This document shows, piece after piece, positions 35,462 through 45,476 of a DNA stretch of 50,880 nucleotides. Source of the stretch: Bacteroidales bacterium (GTDB lineage: Bacteria > Bacteroidota > Bacteroidia > Bacteroidales > JAADJA01); NCBI GenBank assembly GCA_020052415.1, contig JAGVPB010000092.1:1-50880 (forward strand), written 5' to 3'. The notes beneath the pieces are model-generated. The model was not told where the DNA came from, made no database searches, and saw only the letters and a program-made list of their open reading frames with translations. Position 1 is the stretch's first letter; every line of letters begins with the position of its first letter. The translations under genes were made by a program, and so were the position numbers.

Positions 35462-38400
35462 ATGGCAAAATTTTTACTGATTTTTATAACTTTCTTTTCT
35501 ATTTCAGTTGCTTATTCCGGTAGTTGGCGGCCCGGTGAGCGTCAGGTAAAAATTCATATTGAAAATCATGATCAGGTTCTAACCCTGAATCAATTAAATA
35601 TAAATTATGAGCCTTGTGCAACAGATACAGTAAGGGCTTATCTTATACAAAAAGAATTCGACCGGTTAATTAACCATGGTTTTCAGATTGAAACAGAAAT
35701 AGAAGACCTGAATAAATACAATCTTAATTTCTGGCAATCCAAGGATGCTTATCATTCCTACCAGGAGATCATTGATCTGGCTGATAGCCTTGAAACCTTC
35801 TTCCCGTCTATATGCAAGCGTTTTTATTATGGTATGGATGCTTCAAACCAGTATGTTCTGTCCGCCATTAAGATCAGCGATAATGTCATCACTGATGAAC
35901 CTGAGCCGGAAGTTTTTTTTGACGGTGGTATTCATGGTGATGAGATCGGAGGTTCCGAAAATATCATCCGGTTTGCCCGCGACCTTTGCCTGGATTATAA
36001 TGAAGATCCCGATATCACCTACCTGGTCAATAATCGTGAAATTTGGCTCTATCTCATGGTGAATCCTTATGGAAGAGATGCGAGCCCGATAACCCGGTAT
36101 AATGCCAACGGTGTTGATTTGAACCGTGACTGCGGTTATATGTGGGACGGTGATGGAAGCACTTATGGCGCTTTTCAGGAGGTTGAATCAAAGGCGCTCA
36201 GAACCTGCAATCTGGAAAACCAGTTTGTAATTTACACATCTTATCACAGCGGGACAGAATTCGTATCCTACCCCTGGAGTTACCGCCCCAATGCCTCCAA
36301 TGATAATGCCCACATCAATCAGCTTGCGAGTGTTTATGTAAATGAATCTGGTTACGCTAATCTTCCTTATAGCCAGGGTTACAGCGGTATGTACCCGATC
36401 AATGGAAGCACCAAAGATGCGTATTACGGGATCACAGGATCTGTATCATGGAGTATTGAAATTTCGTATAATAAACAACCACCCGCCAGTCAGATCATGA
36501 CTTATTACAATTATAATAAGCCGGCTATGATCGCCCTGATTGAATATTCAGGTTACGGATTATCAGGCACTGTGACCGACTCAAATACAGGTGATCCTGT
36601 TGCTGCCGTTGTATTTGTAAATAATTATTATCCATGTTATACCGATCCGGTTGCAGGTGATTATCACAAATATGTGCTTCCCGGAACCTATTCCATCACT
36701 TTTATTGCAAATGGATATGAAGCACAGACCGTCCCTAATGTCACCGTTACTGCAAATAATTCAACCGTCACCGATATAGCATTAGTACCTGAAGAAGGTC
36801 AGTATGTTTACAAGTTGGTAGCGGTACGAATTCCGGGGAATAATTTTTCAGATGAAGGATTTACACCTGCAACTATTGGTCCGCCCGACGAAATCAATTA
36901 CTCAATCGGGAAAAGCGGCTGGTGTGTACTTGATATGCAAAATCCGGTTTTTGATGGTCCCGGATCTGACTTAATCGTTTATGAAGGAGATGCCACACCC
37001 GAAGGATTTACATGCTACGCGGGATCTACAATAGATGGTCCCTGGATCAGCCTTGGAACCGGATCCGGTACAACACAGTTCGATATAGCAACGAGCGGAT
37101 TACCTGAAGCCCAATATATAAAAATACTCGATGATGGAGATGGTACGGCCGGTTCAGCCAATGCCGGATTTGATCTCGATGCTGTTAAAGCGCTCGAGCC
37201 GGTTTCTGGAATTTACCTTGCACTATATGATTTTGAGATTGATGACAGCAACGGCAACAACAACGGCCAGATAGATCCGGGCGAGACCATTGATATCATA
37301 GTTACATTAAAAAATAATGGCGACATAACAGCTACCAATGTTGTTGGTGAAATCAGTTCAACTTCCCCCTTCATAACTTTGGTAAATGCAAGCGCAACAT
37401 TTGGTGATCTCGGACAAAATGAAACTGGCGAAGGTACCTTCACCTTAACAGCAAATGCGGGCACACCTCCGGGTGAGGCTGTGGAAATAAACCTTGAAGT
37501 AAGCGCCAATAGCGGAACATATACCAATGCATTCACAATGAATTTTGTAATCGGGCTTATTGTTGAGGATTGGGAAACAGGTGATTTCAGCCAGTATGAA
37601 TGGGAATCAGGAGGAAACAGCAACTGGACCATTACTGCCACCAATCCCTATGAAGGAACTTATTGCGCACAATCCGGTAATATTAATGATGATCAAACTT
37701 CTTTCCTTAGCATATCCTATGATGTTCTTGCCGCTGGTGAAATCTCTTTTTATAAAAAGGTCTCGTCCGAAGGCAATTATGATTACCTGTCTTTTTATAT
37801 TGATGATGTTTTGCAGGAACAATGGTCAGGAGAAATTGGCTGGGGTTTGGCGCAATACAATCTAACTTCGGGCCAGCATACCTTTAAATGGGAATTTGCC
37901 AAGGATTATTCGGTTTCAAGCGGATCTGATTGCGGATGGATTGATTATGTCGTACTTCCTTCAGGAGCTTCGCAATCTCTAACTGCACTGTTCACAGGCG
38001 ATCCAACCGATTTGTGCGAAGGGGAAACAGTTAATTTTACCGATTATTCAATTGGAAATATTGTTTCATGGAGCTGGAGTTTTCCCGGAGGGGATCCGTC
38101 ATCTTCAGGTTTCCAGAATCCTTCAGTTGCATATTTTAACGCGGGCAGTTTTGATGTCTCCCTCACTGTTTCTGATGGAACAGATTCTCAAACATTGACT
38201 ATTGAGGATTATATAAATGTTGCTGCAATACCGGCCATTCCTGAACAACCGGAAGGTGAAGAATTTCCAATGTCATTTCCGGGAATGTTATGGGATTATT
38301 CTACTGCTATTGTCGCTGGTGCTACTTCCTATGAATGGATTGCCGAACCGGCTGATGCAATCGAAACACTGACAAACAATGGTAACACGTGTACAATTGA

Positions 38401-38776
38401 TTTTACCGATTATTTTATGGGCCTGGTCTCGCTTAAGGTAAGAGCCTTGAATGAATGCGGGGAAAGTGCATTTTCAGAAGCATTTGATCTTAATGTTTTT
38501 TGGGAAGGCATCAATGAAATTGACCATAATGGTTTGATCATTTATCCAAACCCTTCATCCGGCCACATAACTGTTAATTTTGGCCAGCCAATAAATGATC
38601 AAATTGATATTCGGGTATTGAACAATCTTGGAATAGAAATACTTAAAAAAAATAATATCAAATCCGAAAATAACTTTATCTTTGAGATTGACCTTGGGAA
38701 TTTTCAGCCAGGGATCTATTTTATGGAAATTTGCAGCGATAGAAAGAATGTAACAAATAAATTAATAATTAAGTAA
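35462..38776 (+). CDS. M14 zinc carboxypeptidase with T9SS sorting domain
   Basis: The 1104-residue exported protein has a signal peptide (1-19), an M14 carboxypeptidase domain (about 90-365) with zinc ligands His158, Glu161 (HGDE) and His262 (SYHSG) and catalytic Glu333 in WSIEISY, then a carboxypeptidase-regulatory-like domain (about 365-445). Next come a lectin-like region (450-575), a CARDB-like repeat (about 590-690), a jelly-roll domain (EDWETGDFSQYEWES, about 697-835) shared with the next gene, a PKD domain (about 845-925) and a C-terminal T9SS type A domain (about 1028-1104, IIYPNPSSGHITVNF, ending KLIIK). It is exported to the surface by type IX secretion and probably trims peptides. 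Confidence 0.94.
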   Translation: MAKFLLIFITFFSISVAYSGSWRPGERQVKIHIENHDQVLTLNQLNINYEPCATDTVRAYLIQKEFDRLINHGFQIETEIEDLNKYNLNFWQSKDAYHSYQEIIDLADSLETFFPSICKRFYYGMDASNQYVLSAIKISDNVITDEPEPEVFFDGGIHGDEIGGSENIIRFARDLCLDYNEDPDITYLVNNREIWLYLMVNPYGRDASPITRYNANGVDLNRDCGYMWDGDGSTYGAFQEVESKALRTCNLENQFVIYTSYHSGTEFVSYPWSYRPNASNDNAHINQLASVYVNESGYANLPYSQGYSGMYPINGSTKDAYYGITGSVSWSIEISYNKQPPASQIMTYYNYNKPAMIALIEYSGYGLSGTVTDSNTGDPVAAVVFVNNYYPCYTDPVAGDYHKYVLPGTYSITFIANGYEAQTVPNVTVTANNSTVTDIALVPEEGQYVYKLVAVRIPGNNFSDEGFTPATIGPPDEINYSIGKSGWCVLDMQNPVFDGPGSDLIVYEGDATPEGFTCYAGSTIDGPWISLGTGSGTTQFDIATSGLPEAQYIKILDDGDGTAGSANAGFDLDAVKALEPVSGIYLALYDFEIDDSNGNNNGQIDPGETIDIIVTLKNNGDITATNVVGEISSTSPFITLVNASATFGDLGQNETGEGTFTLTANAGTPPGEAVEINLEVSANSGTYTNAFTMNFVIGLIVEDWETGDFSQYEWESGGNSNWTITATNPYEGTYCAQSGNINDDQTSFLSISYDVLAAGEISFYKKVSSEGNYDYLSFYIDDVLQEQWSGEIGWGLAQYNLTSGQHTFKWEFAKDYSVSSGSDCGWIDYVVLPSGASQSLTALFTGDPTDLCEGETVNFTDYSIGNIVSWSWSFPGGDPSSSGFQNPSVAYFNAGSFDVSLTVSDGTDSQTLTIEDYINVAAIPAIPEQPEGEEFPMSFPGMLWDYSTAIVAGATSYEWIAEPADAIETLTNNGNTCTIDFTDYFMGLVSLKVRALNECGESAFSEAFDLNVFWEGINEIDHNGLIIYPNPSSGHITVNFGQPINDQIDIRVLNNLGIEILKKNNIKSENNFIFEIDLGNFQPGIYFMEICSDRKNVTNKLIIK

Positions 38777-38866
38777 TACATTAATTCAGTTTTTGGTGAT
38801 TGGAAATCCTGAATACTGTATCTCATGAACCGAAATGTTGAAAATAATAATCAAAAACATAAAATT

Positions 38867-41800
38867 ATGAAACTGCTCAGACAAAATTTAAGAACTTTAG
38901 TTTTACTGGTTCTTATTGCTATTACAGGAAGTATTAATGCGGATGAATTCAAATATTCCGACAGTTGGGGAAACCAGGGTTTTAATCTGAAGAACCAAAA
39001 AACGACAGGTGTTGAAGTAATTTATTCAATTCAGTCATTTGAGATTGCCAAAGAAGTTATAAACGGGAAATCAATGGATGCAATCCGGCTACCAGGGAAT
39101 TTATTGCCAAACAATGAAGGTGCTCCGGATTTACCCGGATCGGGCCGTTACATTGCTATTCCTCAGGGTGCAAGCGCCAACCTTCAGCTTGTCTCATTAA
39201 GGACAGAGAAATTTACCAATATTGATTTGGCACCGGCTTTTAGGATTCCCTGGGATACAGAAAACGGACCTTTACAATACAATGAAGATCCGGCGATTTA
39301 TTCAAAAAATGAATTTTATCCTGCCCAACCGGTAATTCTTTCTGAAGTGACCCAAATACGGGGAGTGGATGTCGTGATGCTCGGAATTACGCCCTACCAG
39401 TATAATCCTGTAACCAAAGAACTGATTGTTTATCGCGATATCGAAGTAAAGATTGATTTCGAAGGTGGCAATGGATATTTTGGTGAAGATCGTCTCAGGA
39501 GCCGCTGGTGGGACCCGATGCTGTCAGATATGCTCCTGAATTTTGAATCACTCCCCAAAGTGAATTATAGCAAGTCCTACCAGGCTACAGATGAAACAGG
39601 TTGTGATTATCTCATCATCACACCCACCGGCGCTGAATTTCTTCAATGGGCAGATACCATTAAAAAATTCAGGACTTTGCAGGGTATATGCACAGATATT
39701 GTCACCGTTGGAGATATAGGCGGTAACAATGCAACAACAATTGAAAACTACATAAATACTGCTTATAGTACCTGGGATATTGTACCCGCCGCCTGCCTGA
39801 TATTGGCGGATTACGGAACTAATCCTGCCACCAGCATCACGTCACCGATCTGGGATAGTTACTGTGTTTCGGATAATATTTATTCGGATGTGAATAACGA
39901 CGATATGCCGGATATCATTTTCGCAAGGATGACGGCTCAAAATGCTGCTCAGCTTCAGGTTATGGTAACAAAGTTTATTAGTTACGAAAAAAATCCACCC
40001 ACGGATCCTGATTTTTATGATCATCCTATAACTGCTCTCGGCTTCCAAACTGAACGCTGGTTTCAGATTTGTTCAGAAGCAGTAGCCGGTTTCTGGGAAG
40101 AGGCTCAGGGTAAATCCCCTGTAAGGATAAATGCTGTTTATGCAGGTAATCCCCAATCCGATCCGTGGTCCACTGCAACCAATACAAGCACTGTTGTTAA
40201 TGTTTTTGGCCCGAACGGATTGGGTTACATTCCTGCAACACCAGGACAGGTAAACTGTACATGGAACGGAACTGCTGCAAATGTTGTGACTGCATTAAAT
40301 AACGGAGCATTCATGCTTCAGCATCGCGACCATGGCTTCGAACAAGGATGGGGTGAACCTGCCTTTTCAAGCAGCAATATCAGCAGCCTTACAAACACAG
40401 ATCTGACATTTGTCTGGTCAATCAATTGCCTTACCGGTAAATACAATTACAGCAGTGAAGTCTTTTCTGAAAAATTCCACAGATATACCTATAGTGGTCA
40501 GAATGCAGGTGCATTAGGGCTTAATGCAGCATCTGAAGTATCTTATTCCTTTGTAAATGATGCCTATGCATGGGGTGCATTTGATAATATGTGGCCCGAA
40601 TTCCTTCCAACTTATGGTTCAACACCTGAACCGCGAGGAGTACTTCCCGCTTTTGCATGTGCAGCAGGTAAATATTTTTTACAGGCATCGTCCTGGCCTT
40701 ATAATACAAGTAATAAAGAAGTTACCTATAATCTTTTCCACCATCACGGAGATGCATTTTCGACTGTGTTTTCTGAAGTTCCTCAGGCTCTTACAGTAGT
40801 TCATAATCCGATCATCTACGCAGGTGTAACAAGTTTGGATATAACCGCCAACGCTAATGCTTTTATCGCGCTTACAGTTAATGGTGAGATCATTGGAACC
40901 GCTGAAGCTACAGGAGGACCTATCTCAATCACCATACCGCCTCAGCAACCACCGGATCAGATTTTGGTTACCATTACATTACAGAATTATTACCGCTACG
41001 ATTCCTGGATTGAGGTTATCCCGCCCGAAGGTCCGTATATTGTGCAAAATGCTGTAGAAATTAATGACGATGCAGGAAACGGAAACGGCATTATGGAAAC
41101 TGACGAATCCATTCTGGCTTCAATTACCGTAGAAAACGTCGGTATCGAGGATGCACTTAATGTTGTCGTAACCATCGCAACAGCCGATGAATATATAACT
41201 TTAACTGACAATACCGAAAACTATGGAACAGTTGCAGCCGGTTCCATTGCAGTAGTACCTGATGGTTTTGGCTGGGATGTCGCCGATGATATTCCCGACA
41301 TGCACCTGGTTATTTTTGAAATGAATGCCACTGATGGTGTGGATACTTGGACCACCTATTTCTCAGTTCAGGGACATGGCCCGCTGCTTGAAGTCGGTGC
41401 GCTGACCATTGATGACTCCCAGGGAAATGATAACGGCCGCCTTGATCCGGGTGAAACTGCCGATCTTGTTATACCGACATATAATAACGGTTCATACCAT
41501 GCCATAGGGGCAATCGGAAATTTAAGTTCATCGAGTGGATTTTTGACCCTGAACAATACAACATACGATTTTAATGTAATTGGCGCAGGACTTATGGAAG
41601 AGGCCGTATTTAACGTTACAGTCGCTCCTAATGCACCCATCGGAACCGCTGTAAGTTTAATGTATGAAGTTATTTCGGGAGGTTACGAGCTTCAGGAAAA
41701 TTTTGCCACCACTATAGGCCTGATCGTTGAGGACTGGGAAACAGGAGATATGTCTCAGTATAACTGGCAAACCGGCGGGGACGGAAACTGGGCTGTTTCA

Positions 41801-43450
41801 AATCAGAATCCCTATGAAGGAACATATTGCGTTAAATCCGGTAATATTGATGATGGAGAAGACTCGTGGATTTCTCTTGAATATGATATTTTCAGCAACG
41901 ATAGTATCTCTTTCTGGTTTAAAGTATCTTCCGAAAGTTCGTATGATTACCTGAGGTTTTACATTGATAATGTTGAACTTTCTTCATGGTCCGGCGAAGT
42001 CGGATGGGCTAGGATGGCTTATGCTGTAACAGCGGGAACCCATATTTTTAAATGGCAGTATGATAAGGATTACAGTGTATCAAGCGGTACCGATTGTGGC
42101 ATGCTGGATTTTATTATTTTACCAGCACCGCCTATGACAACTGCTTATGCAGGCATAGATGGTACAATTTGCGAAGGGGATAATTATCCCTGCGAAGGTT
42201 CAGCAACACTTTATAATGCTATTCACTGGACTACTTCGGGAACAGGAACATTCGATGATAGTCAGAGTCTGACACCTGTTTATACTCCGGGAGTCCTGGA
42301 TATAGAAAACGGATCTGTGGTATTGACTCTCACAGCTTATGGCCCTGATTACAACGTTACTGATAATATGACTTTAACAATCAACGGAACACCAACGGCT
42401 CTTGCAGGGGAGGATGATGTAGTATGCGCTGTGGGTTCCTATGAATTGATCAACGCAGTTGCTGAGAATTATGTGTCGGTAGAATGGACTACTGCAGGTG
42501 ATGGTTTTTTTGACGACAATTATATCATTAATCCTGTTTATACACCAGGCACAGGCGATTTGGAAGCCGGACTGGTTACATTGTCCTTCACAGTTAATGG
42601 AAATGATCCATGCGGTTCGGCCAGTGATGAGATACTGCTGACATTCACAGATGCTTCAACCGCCTATGCCGGAGATGATTCTGAAACATGCAGTAATGTA
42701 CCCTTCTCCTTAAATTCTGCAACTGCTGAAAATTATTCATCTTTGGAATGGACAACAGCCGGGGACGGGACTTTTAACGAAAATCTGACACTCAATCCGG
42801 TTTATACTCCCGGAACTAATGATGCCACCACAGGCAATGTTACCCTGACACTTACTGCCTTTGGCAATGCCAACTGCCCTGAAGTTACTTCGGTAATAAT
42901 ACTAACCATCAATGCGGTTGCTTCGGCATTTGCCGGTGTGGATTCCGGGATATATTCCGATGAAACCTATACTGTTTCTGATGCAACAGCTTTGAATTAC
43001 TCTTCATTACTCTGGATAACCTCCGGGGATGGTACTTTTGATGATGCTGCTATTCTGAATCCAACTTATACACCCGGATCAAATGACATTACCGCGGAAC
43101 AGGTTACTCTTACTCTCACCGCTGGAAATGAAGATTGCGGCGATGTGGCTGATAATATGGTTCTTACGGTAAATACCAGTGGCTTGAATGAAAATCAGGC
43201 AGGATTGGATTTTGCAATTTATCCTAATCCGAACAAGGGAAGTTTTGCTATAGAACTAAATAGTGTGATCAATGAAGTGATTAGTTTCAGTATCGTAAAT
43301 TCCCATGGTAAATTAGTTTACAGCGATGAAAATATTAAGATCGCCACCACTTATTCTAGAACTTTTGATCTGGATATCGAACCCGGTATCTATTTCATCA
43401 GGATCGAAAGCATGGAAATTTCTGTAACTAAAAAACTTGTTATAAATTAA
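38867..43450 (+). CDS. Gingipain-like C25 protease with repeats and T9SS sorting domain
   Basis: I chose the ATG at 38867 because it opens a signal peptide (MKLLRQNLRTLVLLVLIAI); the in-frame ATG 14 codons earlier does not. The 1527-residue protein has a C25 propeptide (about 30-210), a gingipain-like catalytic domain (about 215-620) with His489 (RDHGFEQGW) and Cys521 (SINCLTGKY), FN3/CARDB-like modules, the jelly-roll domain EDWETGDMSQYNWQT also found in the M14 gene, four ~88-residue repeats (about 1090-1435, each with WTTxGxGxF and PVYTPGxxD), and a T9SS type A domain ending KKLVIN. Gingipains are secreted cysteine proteases. A good terminator follows. Confidence 0.92.
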   Translation: MKLLRQNLRTLVLLVLIAITGSINADEFKYSDSWGNQGFNLKNQKTTGVEVIYSIQSFEIAKEVINGKSMDAIRLPGNLLPNNEGAPDLPGSGRYIAIPQGASANLQLVSLRTEKFTNIDLAPAFRIPWDTENGPLQYNEDPAIYSKNEFYPAQPVILSEVTQIRGVDVVMLGITPYQYNPVTKELIVYRDIEVKIDFEGGNGYFGEDRLRSRWWDPMLSDMLLNFESLPKVNYSKSYQATDETGCDYLIITPTGAEFLQWADTIKKFRTLQGICTDIVTVGDIGGNNATTIENYINTAYSTWDIVPAACLILADYGTNPATSITSPIWDSYCVSDNIYSDVNNDDMPDIIFARMTAQNAAQLQVMVTKFISYEKNPPTDPDFYDHPITALGFQTERWFQICSEAVAGFWEEAQGKSPVRINAVYAGNPQSDPWSTATNTSTVVNVFGPNGLGYIPATPGQVNCTWNGTAANVVTALNNGAFMLQHRDHGFEQGWGEPAFSSSNISSLTNTDLTFVWSINCLTGKYNYSSEVFSEKFHRYTYSGQNAGALGLNAASEVSYSFVNDAYAWGAFDNMWPEFLPTYGSTPEPRGVLPAFACAAGKYFLQASSWPYNTSNKEVTYNLFHHHGDAFSTVFSEVPQALTVVHNPIIYAGVTSLDITANANAFIALTVNGEIIGTAEATGGPISITIPPQQPPDQILVTITLQNYYRYDSWIEVIPPEGPYIVQNAVEINDDAGNGNGIMETDESILASITVENVGIEDALNVVVTIATADEYITLTDNTENYGTVAAGSIAVVPDGFGWDVADDIPDMHLVIFEMNATDGVDTWTTYFSVQGHGPLLEVGALTIDDSQGNDNGRLDPGETADLVIPTYNNGSYHAIGAIGNLSSSSGFLTLNNTTYDFNVIGAGLMEEAVFNVTVAPNAPIGTAVSLMYEVISGGYELQENFATTIGLIVEDWETGDMSQYNWQTGGDGNWAVSNQNPYEGTYCVKSGNIDDGEDSWISLEYDIFSNDSISFWFKVSSESSYDYLRFYIDNVELSSWSGEVGWARMAYAVTAGTHIFKWQYDKDYSVSSGTDCGMLDFIILPAPPMTTAYAGIDGTICEGDNYPCEGSATLYNAIHWTTSGTGTFDDSQSLTPVYTPGVLDIENGSVVLTLTAYGPDYNVTDNMTLTINGTPTALAGEDDVVCAVGSYELINAVAENYVSVEWTTAGDGFFDDNYIINPVYTPGTGDLEAGLVTLSFTVNGNDPCGSASDEILLTFTDASTAYAGDDSETCSNVPFSLNSATAENYSSLEWTTAGDGTFNENLTLNPVYTPGTNDATTGNVTLTLTAFGNANCPEVTSVIILTINAVASAFAGVDSGIYSDETYTVSDATALNYSSLLWITSGDGTFDDAAILNPTYTPGSNDITAEQVTLTLTAGNEDCGDVADNMVLTVNTSGLNENQAGLDFAIYPNPNKGSFAIELNSVINEVISFSIVNSHGKLVYSDENIKIATTYSRTFDLDIEPGIYFIRIESMEISVTKKLVIN

Positions 43451-43506
43451 AGGCTATTGAAAGATTTTTAACAGAATTCAAAAGAGTATGACTTACTCGT
43501 TTAAAA

Positions 43507-43537
43507 AAACCCTGTATAAATTTCACGGGGTTTATTT
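43507..43537 (+). terminator. Terminator of the C25 protease gene
   Basis: AAACCC-TG (43507-43514) pairs with CA and GGGTTT (43524-43533) with a small bulge and loop, followed by a T-rich stretch. Confidence 0.7.
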
Positions 43538-43571
43538 ATAAAAATAAATTACCGTCCGATTATTTTATTAT

Positions 43572-43579
43572 TATATTTG
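43572..43579 (+). promoter_or_regulatory. -7 element of the Omp28-like gene
   Basis: TATATTTG matches TAnnTTTG and lies 41 bases before the ATG at 43621. It supports transcription and translation starting upstream of the TGA codon. Confidence 0.55.
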
Positions 43580-43620
43580 CATACTGATCGAATAAAGTAT
43601 AATCTTAATAATCAACAATT

Positions 43621-45264
43621 ATGAAACACATTTTACTTTCTTTCCTCACTGTAATAATTGCAGGCGCAATTATTGCCCAGCAAGTTCCCCGTGACAAGGT
43701 TGTCGTTGAAGAGGCAACCGGCACGTGGTGAAGTTTCTGTCCAAGCGCAGCACAAGGAGTTGCAGCTTTGGTAGCCAATGGAGATCCTGTGGCTCCGATA
43801 GCCAATCACAATGGGGATCCTTATGCAAATACGTATTCCAATGCCCGTAATTCTTATTATGGAATTACCGGATATCCTACCGTTAAATTCGACGGTATTT
43901 TACAGCAGGTAGGCGCCAGCGGCAATATGTATCCGACGTACAAAGCCAAGGTAAATCAGCGAATGGCCGTCCTTTCTGATTTTACAATTACCATGCTTGG
44001 TTATAACAACGGTTTAAATTATACGGTACTTGTCACCGTTGAAAATGTTGAACCCTATTCAGGAACCAATCTGGTTATGCAGTTTACCGTAACAGAATCC
44101 CACATTCCTGAAAACTGGGGCGGACTCACCGAAGTGAACCATGTAAACCGGTTGATGGTACCGAACCAGAATGGAACACCCCTTGATTTTTCCAGCCAGA
44201 CAACCCAATCAATCCAATTGAACTTCAATATCAATGCAGGCTGGGATGTTGACAATATGGAATTTGTTGCTTTTGTGCAGAACAATACCGGTAAAGAAGT
44301 TTTACAGGGAATGGTAGTTGCCGTCAATGACTTACTGCCGATGGTTTACAACAACGCCGGATGCACGGCTATGCACATGGTTCCTCTTACGAATTGCTCC
44401 GGGGAAGTTGCCCCGCAAATAAATGTATGTAATGAAGGCGCTGAAAATCTGACTACCGTTGATATTAATTATTCGGTAAACAATGAACCGGTAAGTACCT
44501 TTCCGTGGAGTGGCAATTTATCCTATGGAGAAAGCGTGCTTGTTGATCTGCCTGCGATTTCGTTCAATCTGCTTGATGAAAATGATCTGCTTATATACAC
44601 ATCTAATCCAAATGGCAATCCCGACGAGGATACGTCCAACGACACACTTGTTTCGACATTTGTTTCAGCATTGGAAGTAGTTCCGAGTATTTATTCTTTT
44701 ATAAAACTCGATGATAATCCTGAAGAAACCACATGGGAATGCAGGAATTCTGCAGGCGTTGTGTTGTATTCAGGCGGGCCTTATACTGTTGCACAGGAAT
44801 TTGTTAAGGATACGTTTTACCTTTCGGATGATGATTGTTACACATTTACCATTTATGATTCCGGTGGCGATGGCCTCGTTGGAGGGACGTCGGGCTATAC
44901 TCTACGGCAAAATGATTTCAGCATGATTTACCAGAATAATGATTTTGAAAATACAGAAGAACTGGTACAATTCGAAATAGACCAGGTTTCAATATCAGAA
45001 ACGAATCAACCTGCCGATCTTACAGTGTATCCCAATCCATTTGCTGATCAGCTTTGGGTGACATTCAAAAACACATCGGCTGAAACCATTGAATTAACAA
45101 TTTATAATTCAACAGGTAAAACCGTTTATTATTCAGATTACGGGAAAATGGATGCAAGATATCACAGTTTGATGATAGATGCTCAGACTTTTGCTCCGGG
45201 GATTTATCTTCTTAATCTGAAAGCCGGAGATAAAATTTTTACAAAGAAGATTTCTTCGTACTAA
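43621..45264 (+). CDS. Omp28-like thioredoxin-fold protein with UxxC (probable selenoprotein) and T9SS domain
   Basis: Reading from ATG 43621 gives a signal peptide (1-20), then KVVVEEATGTW and a TGA at codon 37 (43729-43731), then Ser-Phe-Cys40-Pro. Homologues of the Omp28-related family have a Cys in that place (TGTWCxxCP), so reading TGA as selenocysteine yields a UxxC redox motif. The downstream frame is intact for 510 codons: rest of the thioredoxin-like domain (to about 240, with NHNGDPYANTYSNARNSYYG), CARDB-like region (about 260-360), a small beta domain (FVKDTFYL, CYTFTIYDSGGDG) and a T9SS type A domain (about 470-547). Without readthrough there is no signal peptide. The alternatives are a point nonsense mutation or a sequencing error. 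A SECIS-like hairpin follows the TGA. Confidence 0.7.
43741..43771 (+). promoter_or_regulatory. Putative bacterial SECIS hairpin
   Basis: CCAAGCGCA (43741-43749) pairs with TGCAGCTTTGG (43761-43771) as nine base pairs with bulged A64 and T67. The 11-base apical loop starts with G (43750), 18 bases after the TGA. Bacterial SECIS elements typically have a G at the start of the apical loop about 16-37 bases from the UGA. The pairing was done by eye. Confidence 0.6.
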
Positions 45265-45285
45265 TTAAGATTTGAACTCATATAC

Positions 45286-45317
45286 AAAGCGGCAACCTTA
45301 TGGCTGTCGCTTTTTTT
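45286..45317 (+). terminator. Terminator of the Omp28-like gene
   Basis: AAAGCGGCAACC (45286-45297) pairs with GGCTGTCGCTTT (45302-45313) with one G-T pair and one mismatch, a 4-base loop and a T run. Confidence 0.85.
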
Positions 45318-45476
45318 ATTGTCCGTGCGTAAAATTTGCAAATGTTATGAAATATTAATTAATATTTTTGATATTTGCACTGTTGGAAACTCATGATACA
45401 AAGTACACCCTCCATGAGAAGATTTCAGGTGTGATATTCGGGATTGACTTCCAGCGATAAATCTAAATCATTTTTT

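Noticed and set aside
43768-45264. Start of the Omp28-like gene at 43768
   Set aside because: This start lacks the signal peptide, cuts into the thioredoxin-like domain and leaves the upstream coding sequence unexplained; the 43621 start with TGA as selenocysteine fits better.
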